Positions 34,560 through 46,940 of a DNA stretch of 64,000 nucleotides are shown here, piece by piece (position 1 is the first letter of the stretch; each line of letters begins with the position of its first letter). The DNA comes from Sphagnum magellanicum (Eukaryota; Streptophyta; Sphagnopsida; Sphagnales; Sphagnaceae): assembly GCA_021904315.1 (NCBI GenBank), contig CM038909.1:21366212-21430211 (forward strand), in the 5' to 3' direction. A program made the position numbers and the translations under genes. The notes below the pieces were generated by a model. The model saw only the letters and a program-made list of their open reading frames with translations, ran no database searches and was not told where the DNA came from.

Positions 34560-36075
34560 AATACATCACATGGACCAAATTTTCCAACCATGGTTGCATG
34601 ATTTAATGGCAAAATTCCAAAAACCTTAAAACTTGATTTTATGTTCTCCTTTCTCAAGGATTATTGCAAGGCCTTGTCCACCCATGTTGCTATTGTAGTT
34701 TTGTCTGGTTCAAGTGTTCTTCGCCATGGCAAATTTGTTTTTTTAAAAAAAATTGTTTTGAATGGTTTGAATTAAGTGACATCTAATGACTGCAATGCAT
34801 GTGAAGTATGAACAAGTAAAGTGACCATGTTCAACCCAACTTTTCTAGTTTTCTATTAATGTTTTGTATTGTAACATGAAAACCATGTTCATTTAGAATC
34901 AAAAGATGACAATTTTTTTAAAAACCCCCTTAAAATATATTTGCATAGAAAAAAGCCAACCACTACTTGGGTGAAAGCCTTTAAGGTGTACCACATAGGA
35001 CAAAAAAGGCTTAATCCTTACTACAATCCTTTTTTACTTTATATATTAATCCTCATAAAAAATAATGAATCAAAAGTTGTCAAAAATTTTAGAAGGACTA
35101 TATTTTAGATTACTACAATTCTAGATTCCATCATAATCATCCATAAATGTGTCTTTACATGGTAAAGAAAAACTAGGTTCAAAAAATAGAAAAAAGTGAT
35201 GTTGTGAAATTTTTTTGTTACACCTTAAAAAATTTGCACCCTGAAAAGGTAAATTATCATACAAGTTTTTTTCTACATTACCATACATGTTCTTGGTCTA
35301 TAATCTTGAATGTAATCTTTTTGCATCCTTGAACCTTTGAAAATGTAAAATGCAAGCAATGCTATTACTACAACATTAACAACACAATTCACAATCAACC
35401 ATTCCTAAGACTTAAGGAAGGTGCTATGAACATCCCATGAGCTTCACCTAGCTAAAACCTTAGCACCAAATTAACACCTTAACTAAATTCTTGTCTCATC
35501 TAAATTCCAAATGTGATTTGATGCATATTTATGTTGTGTGTATAAGTAAATTTCCAAGTTGGAAAAAAGGTATGGCATGTTTCCCTAGTAGGTCCTTAAA
35601 TTGCCCTATAAATTTCTAGTCTTTATAAGTCAAATACTAATATTTGATTTTTACACCAGTACCATTAGTTTGCTCTTGGAACACCAAATTCCAAAATGGG
35701 GTAGGTCTAGTTTGTGTGACTTCAGTAACATTCAACTTTAGTTGTTGTAGGGTGATAAATAATCTAATAACACCGCTATAAAATGTGGGTGCAATTCACT
35801 AGTCCCCGTTCACTAAATCAATGAATTCACTCAAAATCCAGTGAAATCACTTGGCATACATGGACACCTTTGTTGTAGTGTAATTTACATGTTCAAAACC
35901 CAAGTGATAATTGTTGCATCCTCTTATTCTGTAAGTACACATTGGGGTCATGCTTTCCCACTTCTGGTTCTACCATTGAGATGATTTGAAAGTGAAGTAA
36001 GTGGAATGTTCCAATATTTAACTACCTTTCGCAAAAAAGTGTGTCCCTTCTCCATTGCATCCATGGCATCTTCTA
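34560..36075 (-). pseudogene. DDE_1 (jerky/Tigger-like) transposase pseudogene
   Basis: Read on the minus strand. The N-terminal helix-turn-helix at about 36073-35890 reads DAMEKGHTFLRKVVKYWNIP then LTSLSNHLNGRTRSGKA and VLTE...EDATIITWVL. A fragment VTEVTQTRPTPFWN lies near 35700. HIWNLDETR at about 35500 carries the first catalytic Asp. LAFYIFKGSRMQKDYIQDYR is near 35320. ILNEHGFHVTIQN near 34895 sits where active relatives have LDGHGSHVT, so the second Asp is now Asn. LDVT...FKPFK is near 34785, and WVDKALQ...SLRKENIKS near 34640. Numerous stops and shifts. It differs from the 27-kb element, so it is a separate transposon lineage. Terminal repeats were not found. Confidence 0.8.
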
Positions 36076-36079
36076 GATG

Positions 36080-39000
36080 TTGATATGTCCATTTGGCTCA
36101 CTTAGTTGCATTAGGTACTTTATTAATTATGGTTGACCTTTTTATTTCTACTATGGGAAAATGGTATTATTATTGTGTTGGTGCTTGAGTTGGTTGTGAT
36201 TATGGAGTCTCTTACATTGTTGGGGTGATTTGGGTGATAGGTTGTGGAGGTCAGTTTTCTTGTTTTGCATAAATGGTATTTGAAATGCCAATTCATCGCT
36301 TTTATGACACATTCAAATGTGTTGTAATGTAGTTTGTTAATGGTGCAACTTTAGCACATTGTGATGATTGTTGCAAGGCCCAACCATGCATTAGTGCACT
36401 CATCTTAGCCCTATTCCTCTTGGTCATAGTTTCCAAGCATTCAAAGGTGTCCATTTAGGTCTTACTAGAAGTACAAATTTGTGCTTCTTATATGAAGACC
36501 AAAAAATAAAAAAATGTGTTAGATCTGAATAATGTTTAAGTGAATAGGTTTTTAGCTTTTCACTTGAAATAAGTTCATAAAATTCAAGAAAGTTGACCCA
36601 ATCTAATGTGATGTCAATTATGGATGTGTGGGTAGTTAAAATGTATCTCAAGGTGCAACGTGAGGAAAAAGAAGGAAATCTATGACTAGTGTTACTTCTA
36701 GAGTGGTATGGTTGCTTTAGGAACATCGCTTGCTAAATTTAGCAATAATAGAAGTCTAATTTTAAATACTTGATATTGTACTCTTGTACCAGTTTTGGCA
36801 TACCACTTAGATTTACCTTTTTCTGCACTGTTTTTATTCCTTCAAGCTCTCTTTTACTTCTTCCTTGACTATAAATGCAATATGAACTATTTTAACTTTA
36901 TCCTTAATTTCAAATGTAATAAGGATTTCTTTCTTCACATCCCTTACATTAAGGTGGACTTCCACTACCTTCTTGATATTAATTATAACAAAATTGTTGT
37001 CTAATCCTTTATTGATCCCAAATTGTAATCTTTTTAAAAGATGTCCAAACTCTTGAAACAAACTTTCACCTTGATGTGACATGCTTAGTCTTAAACTACA
37101 AGATTTTACAATAGGATTGCAATGCAAAGCTATGAGATATATGCCCTTACCTTATTGGTTCATGACTTTTGGTGGGAAAATCCCATATATGAATTTTGGT
37201 GGGAAAGTCTTTAATGGATTTACTTCATTCTTGATCCAACATTGGTATCCAAAGTTGCCCTCATTGTTTTAATGGAGTTGTTTCTTGTGTGTGATCTATT
37301 CTAGCACAAGCCCATTTTTTTATTTGTATGTTATGTCTTTTGTTTTTTTTCATTGAAGCAAACATTCCCAAACACTTGATTTTATTTTTTTAGTGCATGA
37401 AATTTTAAGTTAACACTCATATCATTGTTTATTAATGTTACCCTAGACCTCTATTACCAAACAAAAAATTGTGCAAAAGTGCAAAAAAAAGTATGTGCTC
37501 CAAAATGCTCCTTGTTTTAAGTTGACCATCTTAACCCTTATCCCGAACATTAAATATCCAAAGGTGTTTTGCATTGTATAAATTTTAGAAGACAAGTTTT
37601 TTGGTCGGACGTTCGGTCATGAATGTTCATTTAAACAATAATCAACATAAGAAGAATTAATGCCAATGTTGTAACCCACTAAATAGGTGTTTGCTCACTG
37701 GCTTCTGATTGGTCATGGGGCATTTTACCATATTCAATATGGGGATTTTTACTGTTTTGTTTCTTACTTTTGGCATTTGAAAACCTTCAAAATCACCTTT
37801 TTAAAAAAAAAATTTGAATTTCGATTTTGGCATTTGGGCAATATATCACCAGAAAAAAGAAAAGGCTACTAAATATAGGGGAGCAACCTTTTTTTCCCAG
37901 TGAACCAGTGCAAAATTGCACTCAAAAAAGTTTAAAGAAGATTATTCTTTTGCATATTCTTAAAACTTTCACCAAATTTGATAACACCTCAAAAAAGAGT
38001 TCACCAGATTTCAACAGTTACTAGCGTTAAGTGAGGTTTTTCAACCAGATTTTTACTGTGTTTTGATAGTTTTTCAATAACTTGTCGCCATCAATGTTAA
38101 ATCCTTTTTGGGATGATCCCCATTAGTGCACCATCACCAAAATGAAAAAAAAAATGTTGTATAGGACTGACTATAAGCATAAGTTTGGCGGGGTTTAGTG
38201 GAGGTTCTATGCACTTTAGCACTTTAAATACTTGCAGAACATAATACTGTGGAAACTGTGCAGTTATACATGGGTAGACAGAATGAACTTTTTGATATTT
38301 CATTTTCTAATTCTTGATATTTGCACAATATTTTTCATCAAATACCACAAAATCGAATAGTCTTTTGCTGGTAAAAGTTTCCACCTTCAACAGCAAAAAG
38401 GAGACAGTCCCACAAGGTTTTTGAAAAATATTTGGATGCAGCTAACTGGTGATCATCCATCACACAACTTCACCAAATTTGGCTATACATAGATATGAAA
38501 ATAAAAACTTCTAAGGTTTCTTCACTTTTTTGGCTACATTCTAGAATCCAATAGAGAAATCTAACAAATTTTTTTTTCAACTGTAGAAATTTGGCAACTA
38601 GCAAACTAGCAAACCAATAAGACACATTTTTTAAGCAATTTTGAATTTTTTAAGCCAACTCACTAAATTTATCCAGAAAAAAAAGGCTGGTCAGGACTTC
38701 AAAAGGCAATTACAAAAAGCTGAAATTTGGCCCCTACCTTGTGTCATCCTTTTGAATCCATTACAAGTAGTCTATACTCTACTCGCAATGTAGGAGCAGA
38801 ACAATTCATCCTCAGATCAGACACTCGTTGGAATGTCTTATGCTGCCTTTGGACAAGAGAGCAAAAGTTTTAGAATATGGGCGGCAGGTCTGTCATTTCA
38901 TATTGTCAACAGGTGCAAGCAAAGAGCTCAAGCTTACATGGCCAACCAGATGGAAGTTGGTTCTTCACAAACTGGTGACTCTCCAAATCTTTCCCATTTA

Positions 39001-41280
39001 TTAAAGTTAGCCATAATGTACCCCAAACTCGGGCTACTGGGCCCAGTTTTTCAAAACTGGGGACAAATGAAAAGTCAGGATGAGAACAGTACACAAGGAG
39101 GACACCAAAATAAAAACAAAATGATTAAACCGGTTTTCTCACCTAAAATTGGTCCTCAAGGGAATTTTACCCCCAGTTTTGGATTTGCATTACTTTCACT
39201 CCTGCAGGTCTTCTGAATTGATACCCAGTTTCATGAAATGGTGTCCCAGTTCACTCAGTTTCCCACTACACTCAAATTGGGGATGAAATAGAGGCTAGAG
39301 GGTCAAACTAGGGCTCAAAAACAGGGTGACTTCCTGGATAACTCTAATGAACCAATATTCAAGGTGAACTATACATGTAGTACACCAGGTAAATAAGAGT
39401 TCAATATCTGGAATTTCTTGTCAAAATATAAATTGAAAAGAAGGCAAAACTATCATCTGATGAAACTAGATGGAAAAACCCAAAACAAAAACATGGGTTC
39501 ATGGAACATTTTCATTGTTCCATGTTACAAAAACATTCAGGTCAGTTTAAGGGATTAGACCTAGGTTGAGATTTTTTGGTGGTGGATTTCTGTTCTATTT
39601 CGAGAAAAACCTTTGAGGAAAAACTTTTTAAAATATTTTGTTGAACAGGGTAAAATAAAATGATTTATCCATCCAAAAAATTTGCAGTTTTTGTGAAATC
39701 AAAAGATTGGGGAAACAAGATCCAAAGTGGAGGGATTAATTGCTTGTGGACTACTTCCCCAGAAAATCGGCTCATTACAAGAGATGTTTTTTCTATTAAA
39801 AAAACCCACAGCAGTGAAATGTTTTTTCAAAATGACAGCAAAAAGACGTTTTCAAGTTTTCTAATTGCCACATTTTTAAAAAATGAAAATTGTATGATGT
39901 CTAAAACTGAGTTCTGGTAGGGTAGGAGATAGTATAGAAGGATGCTTCTTTTTTTGAAACTTCTATTTTTTGTTTGTAGCCATATTTGCTTTAATGCTCT
40001 TAGGGATGATTGCCGCCTCATTTACAGTACAAAATTGGAAAAAAAAAGAAAAAAACTCTGCAGCGACTCACCTGATTGGCTCCAATTAGAATGACTGAAA
40101 CTTTTTATGAAATTGACTAAATGAACATGACAACAACCTTATATGAAATTGACTAAGAACATGACAACAGTACTTGTCTGCATTGATTTCCGTTGTTACA
40201 GCCAATCTCTTTCATTTTCCCCAGGGCAAAGAAGGATAGCCTAACTTACCTCATTGCAATAGAAGAGAAAGAAACAACTAGGGGGCCAAAACCAAAGGAC
40301 ATCAACCCAAAGGGACTAAGGCAGCAAAGATCACTGGCCTATCAGTCCAAGACACTTTCAACTACTCTTTTATCTACTCAAATCCAAAGAGTCACACCCT
40401 GGGCTACCATATGCTAAGTTAGTGGGCCGGCTGGCTTGAAAGAATAGGGCATTGAAGTCTATTGAAAGCCGATGGTACAAACATTAATTGTGTACATCGT
40501 TGTCTCGCCAATCTCAACTGACACTTTAACCCCCCCCCCCACAATTTTCTTCATTCCCCCAGAAAGAAAGTGAGCTGTACAGGAACCTAAGAGTTTACAG
40601 AATTGGAAAGCACCCCATATGTGAATATAAATTATCCTCAATCTCTTGACTTACTTGGGGCAATTCCCAATAATCCGACGGATTCAATTTGTTTGGTTGG
40701 ACCCAGAAACATGAAAATAAAAAGCAAAGTTGATTATTTGAAAGGGTCCGTGGAGCAATATAGAATTGAAAATTGAAGTACATTATGCAAATTAGCCCAA
40801 GGTGATGGATATTTGCCAAATTAGTTTGTAAATTTATAAGGTGTGTAAATAAGCTTTCTGCTACTGTTATAAGTCATAACCAGAGTTTGTTTTTTTCAAT
40901 TTTGTGAGGCAGGTGGATGGGCAATCATCTGCAAGGGATTTAGCCAGATTTGGCTAGAAGTCAGACAGAAAATTAGTAAATTTTTTTTCAAACACTCCCA
41001 TATACTGGTGACATACAAGAACTAAGGTCTAGGTATGACAATTTCAACTTTTTTGATCCTTGAAATATGGCAACTTTGTGCCTTTTCTTCCATAAAAAAT
41101 CCTTTGGATAGGTCACATCCCTCTTTTTTTTTTTGTGTCAAGTGGTGAAAATTCACCAAATTTGCCTCAAAAACAACATCCTGGTCATGACCCATTTGGA
41201 ACTTGACATAAAGCTGTGTGTGGAGGACTAACAACGAAGGCTGAGACTCGAAAGAATACACCTTGTTGGCAAATGCACGT
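36080..41280. other. Long intergenic stretch with dispersed repeats
   Basis: Copies of the AGCCAAATTTGGCT-core family lie at 38449-38533, 39975-40045 and 40894-40965 with surrounding A/T-rich repeat text. An open frame of 127 codons at 38833-39216 and one of 74 at 40193-40417 match no family and have no supporting splice or promoter context. No gene is asserted. Confidence 0.4.
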
Positions 41281-41286
41281 TGTCAC

Positions 41287-41331
41287 TTGGTAGGTACGTA
41301 GTCAGGGAACTCCTGACTAGGTACCTACCAA
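41287..41331. repeat. Palindromic hairpin upstream of SPX gene A TATA box
   Basis: TTGGTAGGTACGTAGTCAGG (41287-41306) and CCTGACTAGGTACCTACCAA (41312-41331) are inverse with one mismatch in 20, around a GAACT loop. It sits about 80 bases upstream of the TATA box at 41409. It could be a protein-binding palindrome or a small insertion scar. Confidence 0.85.
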
Positions 41332-41399
41332 CTTGGGACAAAGTGCCTTCTCTAAGAGGTGGGCATGGCTTGTCACCTGCATTCTTACGAGTCGACTGT

Positions 41400-42360
41400 C
41401 CAGGCAGCTATATAGAGGCGAGCAGACTTTACGGTTTCCCTATCTCTTCTCAAGTCTTCTTCTCCTTCTTCTCCTCTCTGCACTTGTCTGATCAGCCGGT
41501 GAAATCTGCGGAGATTTCCTTTCTCGTTCGCCTCTGATCAGTCTTTGAGATCTGTTGAAGTTTCCTTTCTGGTTCTTCTCAAGTGATCAGCCTTTGCTAT
41601 CTGCCAGAACATTTCCGTTCTTCCTTCTGTGAGCTTCTTCCTGCACCCGCTGCTAAACCTTCAGCTACGAACTCTTTTTTCTCCTGGAGACTCCTTTCTG
41701 GTTCTCCTCAGATCAGCCTTCGAGGTATGCTGGATTTCCTTTCTTCCTCCTTTTTCTTCTTTCCGTTGCTGCATAACGCTTCTTGACAGCATCCTCTCCT
41801 CTAAAACCACGGTTTTCTCAGAGTATGCATGCACCCCAGTGTTCCAATATTGTGTGTTCGTATTTGGAAGTGTTGTGCGTTCTTGCGCAATGGTTTCTGT
41901 TGGTACGCGATCTAGAGCTTCTTTTTTTCTCCCTTAGCACCGACTGGCTTAGCCTAGTTACGTTTTTCTTCTCTTATTTCTGGTTGTGTGCGGTCTAGAG
42001 CTTTTTTTACCCTTGATCTCTATTGGATTGGCGTAGCTGTGTTTTTCTTCTCTTAACATGCACGGGACTGGTATCAGAGATTGCTGAAGGTGATGTGGAG
42101 TTGCTTTCTAGTGCTGTTGAAGTTATGTGGTTGTGCTCATTGTAGGCGAAGGAATTAGTCTTGTAGCTCCCTGGTGTTTTTCTCTTGACGTGATAAGCAT
42201 GGTTTTCAGACATTGCAAATAATGATATGAAGTTGCTTTAGGGATGTTGAAAGAAGCTGATACCTATATATGGTTGTGTTTTTTGTCAGGGGAAGCAAGT
42301 TTGTAGCTCGCTGGCCAGTCCTTGAAGGCTCTTGACATCACAAGAATCTCAGCCGGAACC
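41400..42360 (+). promoter_or_regulatory. Core promoter and long leader of SPX gene A
   Basis: TATATAG at 41409-41415 lies within GCAGCTATATAGAGGCGAGC, the same core as copies 1 and 2. The roughly 950-base leader has four imperfect repeats anchored on TGATCAG or AGATCAG (41489, 41535, 41584, 41710), followed by TTTCCTTTCT-like text. Later come two repeats with AGAGATTGCTGAAGGTGATG and AGACATTGCAAATAATGATA. A likely leader intron ends at TTTTTTGTCAG (42289), a position conserved in copy 2. Several upstream ATGs occur, so translation may be modulated or most of the leader spliced out. Confidence 0.7.
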
Positions 42361-43668
42361 ATGAAGTTCGGAAAATTACTGGCAGGAGTAGTTGAGGTAA
42401 TGCCTGCGGAGTACCGGCCAGTGTTTCTGAACTATAAGCTTTTGAAGAAGCAAATCTTTCTCCAGCAAAGAAGAGCCTGTCAGTGCTCAATCGAGAGGCA
42501 AATGCAAGGACTCAGGGAGGTATTTCGACACCCTGCATTGCAAGGACGGCCTTGCCACCTGTGTGGTCGTCCTGTATATTCCCTTGCACGTGATGATCAG
42601 TTCAAATCCACTGTACATGACAGTGACAATGATGGGACTCCAATTATCAACCTCGAACACCAGTCTTTGACATTCGAGGATTTACTTCAATTGGAGCTTG
42701 ATAAAATCAATGCTTTCTTCACGAATTCCATGCAATACTACCTTGACACCATGGACGTGAGCCATTTCGTCACCTTCATCTGCAGTTCTTTTTTCACTCT
42801 TTAATTTCTTCTACAAAACTTCTTCACCATGGTTATAACTGTTGTACATAACTGTTCAAATCACATCCGTTATCATCAACTTTTTCGCATGCTTAATAAA
42901 TGCTGCAGGAATTGGACCTCATGCGCCGCAAGGAGGAATCACGGCAGAACATACTTCATTCCGGAGGCCGAAGATTCTGGAGTCTAAAAAAACTCCTGAA
43001 ATTCAGGCGACTCATGGTCACCCTCTCTGAGAAGATGGTCCTCTTGGACACTTACAGTTTTTTAAACCACGCAGGTAATGCTGCTGCTGCTGCTGACGGA
43101 TCTAAGTTCCTTAGCTACAACTCAGCTCCAAATCTTTTTCCTGCCAAAATAAATAAAGAAATCAGTGGCACCTAGTTATACATACTTTTGAAGCTAATGG
43201 GATTCATGGTTGTAATTTGCAGCTTTTGAGAAAATTTTAAAGAAGCACGATAAGAGAATGGGTTCCAGCATTCGCCGGGAATACGTCCACCAGATCCTGG
43301 AACGCCAGGATTTTTTTCTTTTGACGCCGATATTGAATGACCACCATGCCAGATGCGTTTCTCTAGTGGATCGGTTTCCGAGGCCACGCAGAACATATGC
43401 AGATCGAGCTGCTGCTCTCCAGCGTGCAAGAGCCGTGGGACCCCTTGCAACAGGTGCTGGAGAAAGTGTGCGGACTGACGATGACTCGTCTGTAACTGCA
43501 TCTCCTAATGCACTAAGAAATCAACCATTAGTGCAATCCCATGGTGTTCGCGCTAGTCGATGCGTTTATACCAGAGCAGTAGAGGTAGCATTGGCTGCCA
43601 TATTCGAGCTTTACAACGGTGTTAGCTCGACTCATAACGTTGAGTCGCTGTATCCCCCCAACGTATGA
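42361..43668 (+). CDS. SPX-domain protein, SPX gene A (three exons)
   Basis: Exons 42361-42756, 42909-43074 and 43223-43668 have GT/AG borders (MD|GTGAGC, TGCTGCAG|GAA, GCAG|GTAATG, TTTGCAG|CT) and give 335 residues. The SPX domain begins MKFGKLLAGVVEVMPAEYR, with the ligand-contact region FLNYKLLKKQI. The second helix is FEDLLQLELDKINAFF, and exon 2 has LSEKMVLLDTYSFLNHA. Exon 3 has AFEKILKKHDKRMGSSIRRE, the basic patch that binds inositol pyrophosphates. SPX proteins report cellular phosphate by binding partners such as PHR-type regulators. No second domain (EXS, MFS, RING) is seen. Odd points are Cys-rich C40, C42, C65 and C68 (CQC...CHLCGR) in the linker, and a long unmatched tail after about residue 245, where another frame (MQIELLLSSVQEPWDPLQQV) also looks protein-like. 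Confidence 0.85.
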
Positions 43669-43679
43669 AATCACAAACT

Positions 43680-44140
43680 GGTTTGCACGTACTGGCGAGA
43701 CACCAAGTCTAGAGGTGAAGGTCTTTTTATGAACATGAACAAATTTTCCTACATTTCAAACTCATCCTTCCTTAGTCTTCGCTTCTGATTAGGATCTAAC
43801 TGAAGTTGTTACCGTTTTCTATATTTTGGTAGGGGTGAAGCCTGAAGGTTGAGTGTGCTGGAAGTCCCTCCACGGATAGTTTTGATAGTTTTGAGGTTTT
43901 GGCATAGTTTCTATGACTCAACATTATTTACTCTTGTGGAAACATTTGCCCATGGACCATTTTTAATTTCATTTGGAGTTTAACTCCACATAGTTTTGAA
44001 AAAAAGAATGCATGGTTTTGGCATCTTGAAATGAAACTCGTGTAAAAATTTGTTTCTCCATGCATCCTAATTGCTTCTGCTAATGCCTCCCCTCCAAACT
44101 TGTGTTGCATGCCCTGGATTTACATTGATTTATCAAGGAC
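43680..44140. other. 3' flank of SPX gene A
   Basis: A short spacer with no gene. It adjoins the C-terminal end of the inverted PLD pseudogene, so the two units converge tail to tail. Confidence 0.5.
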
Positions 44141-44149
44141 ATAGCTTCA

Positions 44150-45500
44150 AGGAATATTGAAGCTTAGGCTGTCAATTTACCATCAGGCAGGTTATATTGA
44201 CTGCTACCTAAGATGTGGCCACCCACATCAAGAAATGTTTTCTAGCCAAGTAGAGCCACTCTGAATCACCTCAAAGGGACATGGCACGAGATGTTCCCTT
44301 CATATTTGTGACTCCCTCAGGCATTCCTCCCAGTTTGCTTGGGCCATCACATTCACTCTCAGCACACATTCAAGCATTTCTGGGTCCCTAAACAGGTCTT
44401 CCAGTAGGCAAAGATGTTTGGCCCAAAGTCACATACAAAACCCATAGATCTGTGTCAAAGCAACATTGGCAACAGAACCAAGAACCATACACGTGTTAGA
44501 TTTCTTGACTACTTCATGTGTTCTCAGCTTTTGCACAATGGACACAGAAATTGTTATGGCACAAGATAATCAACATACACTGCTACCATCCCCATTGAGA
44601 CTCTAAAACCAAAAAAATCCATAAGATTCAAGACATTATACTTCATCATACTTCTCATTACACTACATCAGGAGCGTCAGGAAGAATTTAGACAGAGCCT
44701 AAATATGTCAGGGAAGAGGTTCACCTAAGGGGATGAACAATCTTACAAGCCCATGTGTGGTGGGGTTGGTAGCCCTCCTATAGCAATCTCAGTATCTGGG
44801 GATCCATCCATAGAACATTGATCAATGTTTGCAGACCCACATATGATGTACTCATCATCCACTATCATGCCCTTGGAATGCACATATATCATCAACCTCC
44901 CATGTTTCTGGACTAAACCCTACAAGTGAACACAACATGCACATTTGACACTAAAGGGTAGCATCTGATCTACATGGTTTTGATATACATCAAGGTATCC
45001 TCTCCTCTTTAAGAAATTCCTCACTGGGCTCTCTGCATTTGGCTGTGCCATGCACGCTTCGTTGAGGTTACACATAAAAATTATCCAGACATTAAAAGAC
45101 CATGTAGTTGTCTCTTCTGCAGACCATTGTTTGTAAGCTGCAATAAATTAGTAGTGCCTCTTGGAACAGGGAGAGATGTTTGCAGGATCCTGAAGTATAT
45201 AACAGGGATCTGAAAATGCTCATTCCATCTATTTTGAGATTAGCCTTGTGGATGCCACTGTTGCCCCTGCAAGCATGACATATGAATATGGGTCACTAGT
45301 GATGCTTTTTGGACAGGGCGCATGAGAGTGCTTCTCCACATTTGCTTTTGCCTCAATTATAAAGCAGGGCTTATAAATGACAAGGAAGAGCACCGCAGCA
45401 CCACTCTGAGAAGAAGTCCATATTGGGCAAGTTCTTGGCCTCATATAGCCAGACCTCAAGTGTTCCATGTCATAGGGGAGCTTGCATCACACCATCCATT
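44150..45500 (-). pseudogene. Phospholipase D pseudogene, copy 3
   Basis: N-terminal and catalytic-end pieces are in one orientation here. Minus from 45495: MDGVMQAPL, GTLEVWLYEAKNLPNMDFF and, near 45290, SDPYSYVMLAGATVASTRLIS, which is the C2 domain (Ca2+/lipid binding). The best-preserved second HKD of the three copies is at 44770-44890: [18 protein letters not shown] then [20 protein letters not shown], with His, Lys and Asp intact. The C-terminal part at 44165-44420 reads EDLFRDPEMLECVLRVNVMA and DVGG. The middle of the enzyme, including the first HKD, is missing, so no active lipase is encoded. It lies tail-to-tail with SPX gene A and downstream of SPX pseudogene copy 3. Confidence 0.82.
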
Positions 45501-45504
45501 ACTA

Positions 45505-46675
45505 TCTTCTCCAATGACTGCAAGTCTGTGAGGTTTGCATTATCTTCTCGTGGTTGTGATTGCTCCATTCACAACACAGTTTCAGCTCTTCAGTACAGTC
45601 TGGGGAAAAAATTCAGTTGTAAGATATGTTTCCAGGTCCTGCATTTCAAAAACGCTAATAGATGAATTGCTAGGTGAATTGCTTGAAATTCCAGATGAGA
45701 TTTTGCAAGTTTCATAGGAGCTGCAAACACAAATATTCTCCAATTTCATTACATCGTCTTGCAAGTTTCAGATCTCCAGTTCTCATAGTGTTCTCTGCTG
45801 AGGCAGTACTTGTCCCCACTCCGTACATACAGTAACTTCTTCCTGGAGATCAAGAGTGAAGACCTTACTTACACTTAGAATCCAAAATCACAGCAACTGC
45901 TGAAGCACAATGTTTCCATGCACTTGTCAAATGCTGGCTGAGCGCACAATCTTTTCAGCAATATTTTTGGCTGTTTTTTCATGATAAAGTATAAGCCAGC
46001 TAAATCATGTATAAATCCAAATTTGTTCTTGTTAAATAACTTTTATGTGAGGTCCATGTGCTTTCTGTTAAGTCCTTTATGATTTGACAAGATCAACCTG
46101 TCTTCATAATTTTTAGAAGAGGTAATGAGGACTTGAACATGGAACATAATCTGGGGAGGTGTTTTAGGCCTTGGTTCTGTGCATATCATTCATGTGCAAT
46201 TTATGTGGCAGGTTTGGACATAGTTGACCCTTCTCATTGCATAAACTCATGTAATGATGTCCTAAACACATCCTAGAACTAGTGCAAGGAATCACAGAAC
46301 ATGCCCCAAAAAATTCCATGCCAAATGTTAATTACACAAGAGTTAATTCTAAAACATACAAATTATGCAAAGATGTCAAAACTATGTGAAGAGTTTGAAA
46401 TTGCAGGAAATTTTATTTCATGTGAACATAACAGATTCACCCCATGTGAAATCATCACCTCCTCTTCAATTTTTCAGTACACAATCAATTTGTTTCAAGC
46501 TTTGCTCCAAGACACTTTTGTGTATAAAATCACATGGTAGTACATAATTTACGGTGGTGTCAGCTCTACTCAAAACTGTGGCAAGTCCATGCATCGACCA
46601 TCACTTTTTTGATTGTCCAGTACATGCAATCAGTTTGTTTCAAGCTTATAAACTATACATTCTTCAAAGAACAAT
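45505..46675. other. Spacer of the duplicated unit, copy 3
   Basis: Inverted relative of 20187-21170. It includes the conserved block at 46140-46480 (minus). No coding sequence assigned. Confidence 0.45.
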
Positions 46676-46677
46676 GA

Positions 46678-46940
46678 CAGGATGCTACAAAATTGATAGG
46701 TGTAATTTGCGGCATTTGAGAAAATTCTCAAGAAGCATGAAAAGCACACTGGCTGCACCACCAAGACCACAAGGTCAATCGCTCCAACATCAGCAGTTTT
46801 ATACCTTCCAGAATGAATGAGGTCGGAGCCAATGACTTTGTGGTGCTGATGTTGGAGTCAGTGGCTTTGTCCTGCTCTTCAGGATTTCTACAGAAGTTGC
46901 AAATTACACCCATTTGGCATTATCCATGTAGCTTCCTTTC
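46678..46940. repeat. SPX exon-3 foldback, copy 3
   Basis: GGATGCTACAAAATTGATAG...GTAATTTGCGGCATTTGAG on plus pairs with the inverse ending near 46940 (CTTCTG...GCAAATTACACCCATTTGG). The arms of about 100 bases each hold SPX exon-3 sequence. Homologous to 19697-19971. Confidence 0.7.

Noticed and set aside
41300..42360. Phosphate-response P1BS site (GNATATNC) in the SPX gene A promoter
   Set aside because: I scanned by eye and found no clear match; a motif search over more upstream sequence would be needed before claiming regulation by PHR factors.
44770..44890. Possibly functional phospholipase D because the HKD motif is intact
   Set aside because: The first HKD and the central part are absent and the flanking pieces are broken by shifts and stops.
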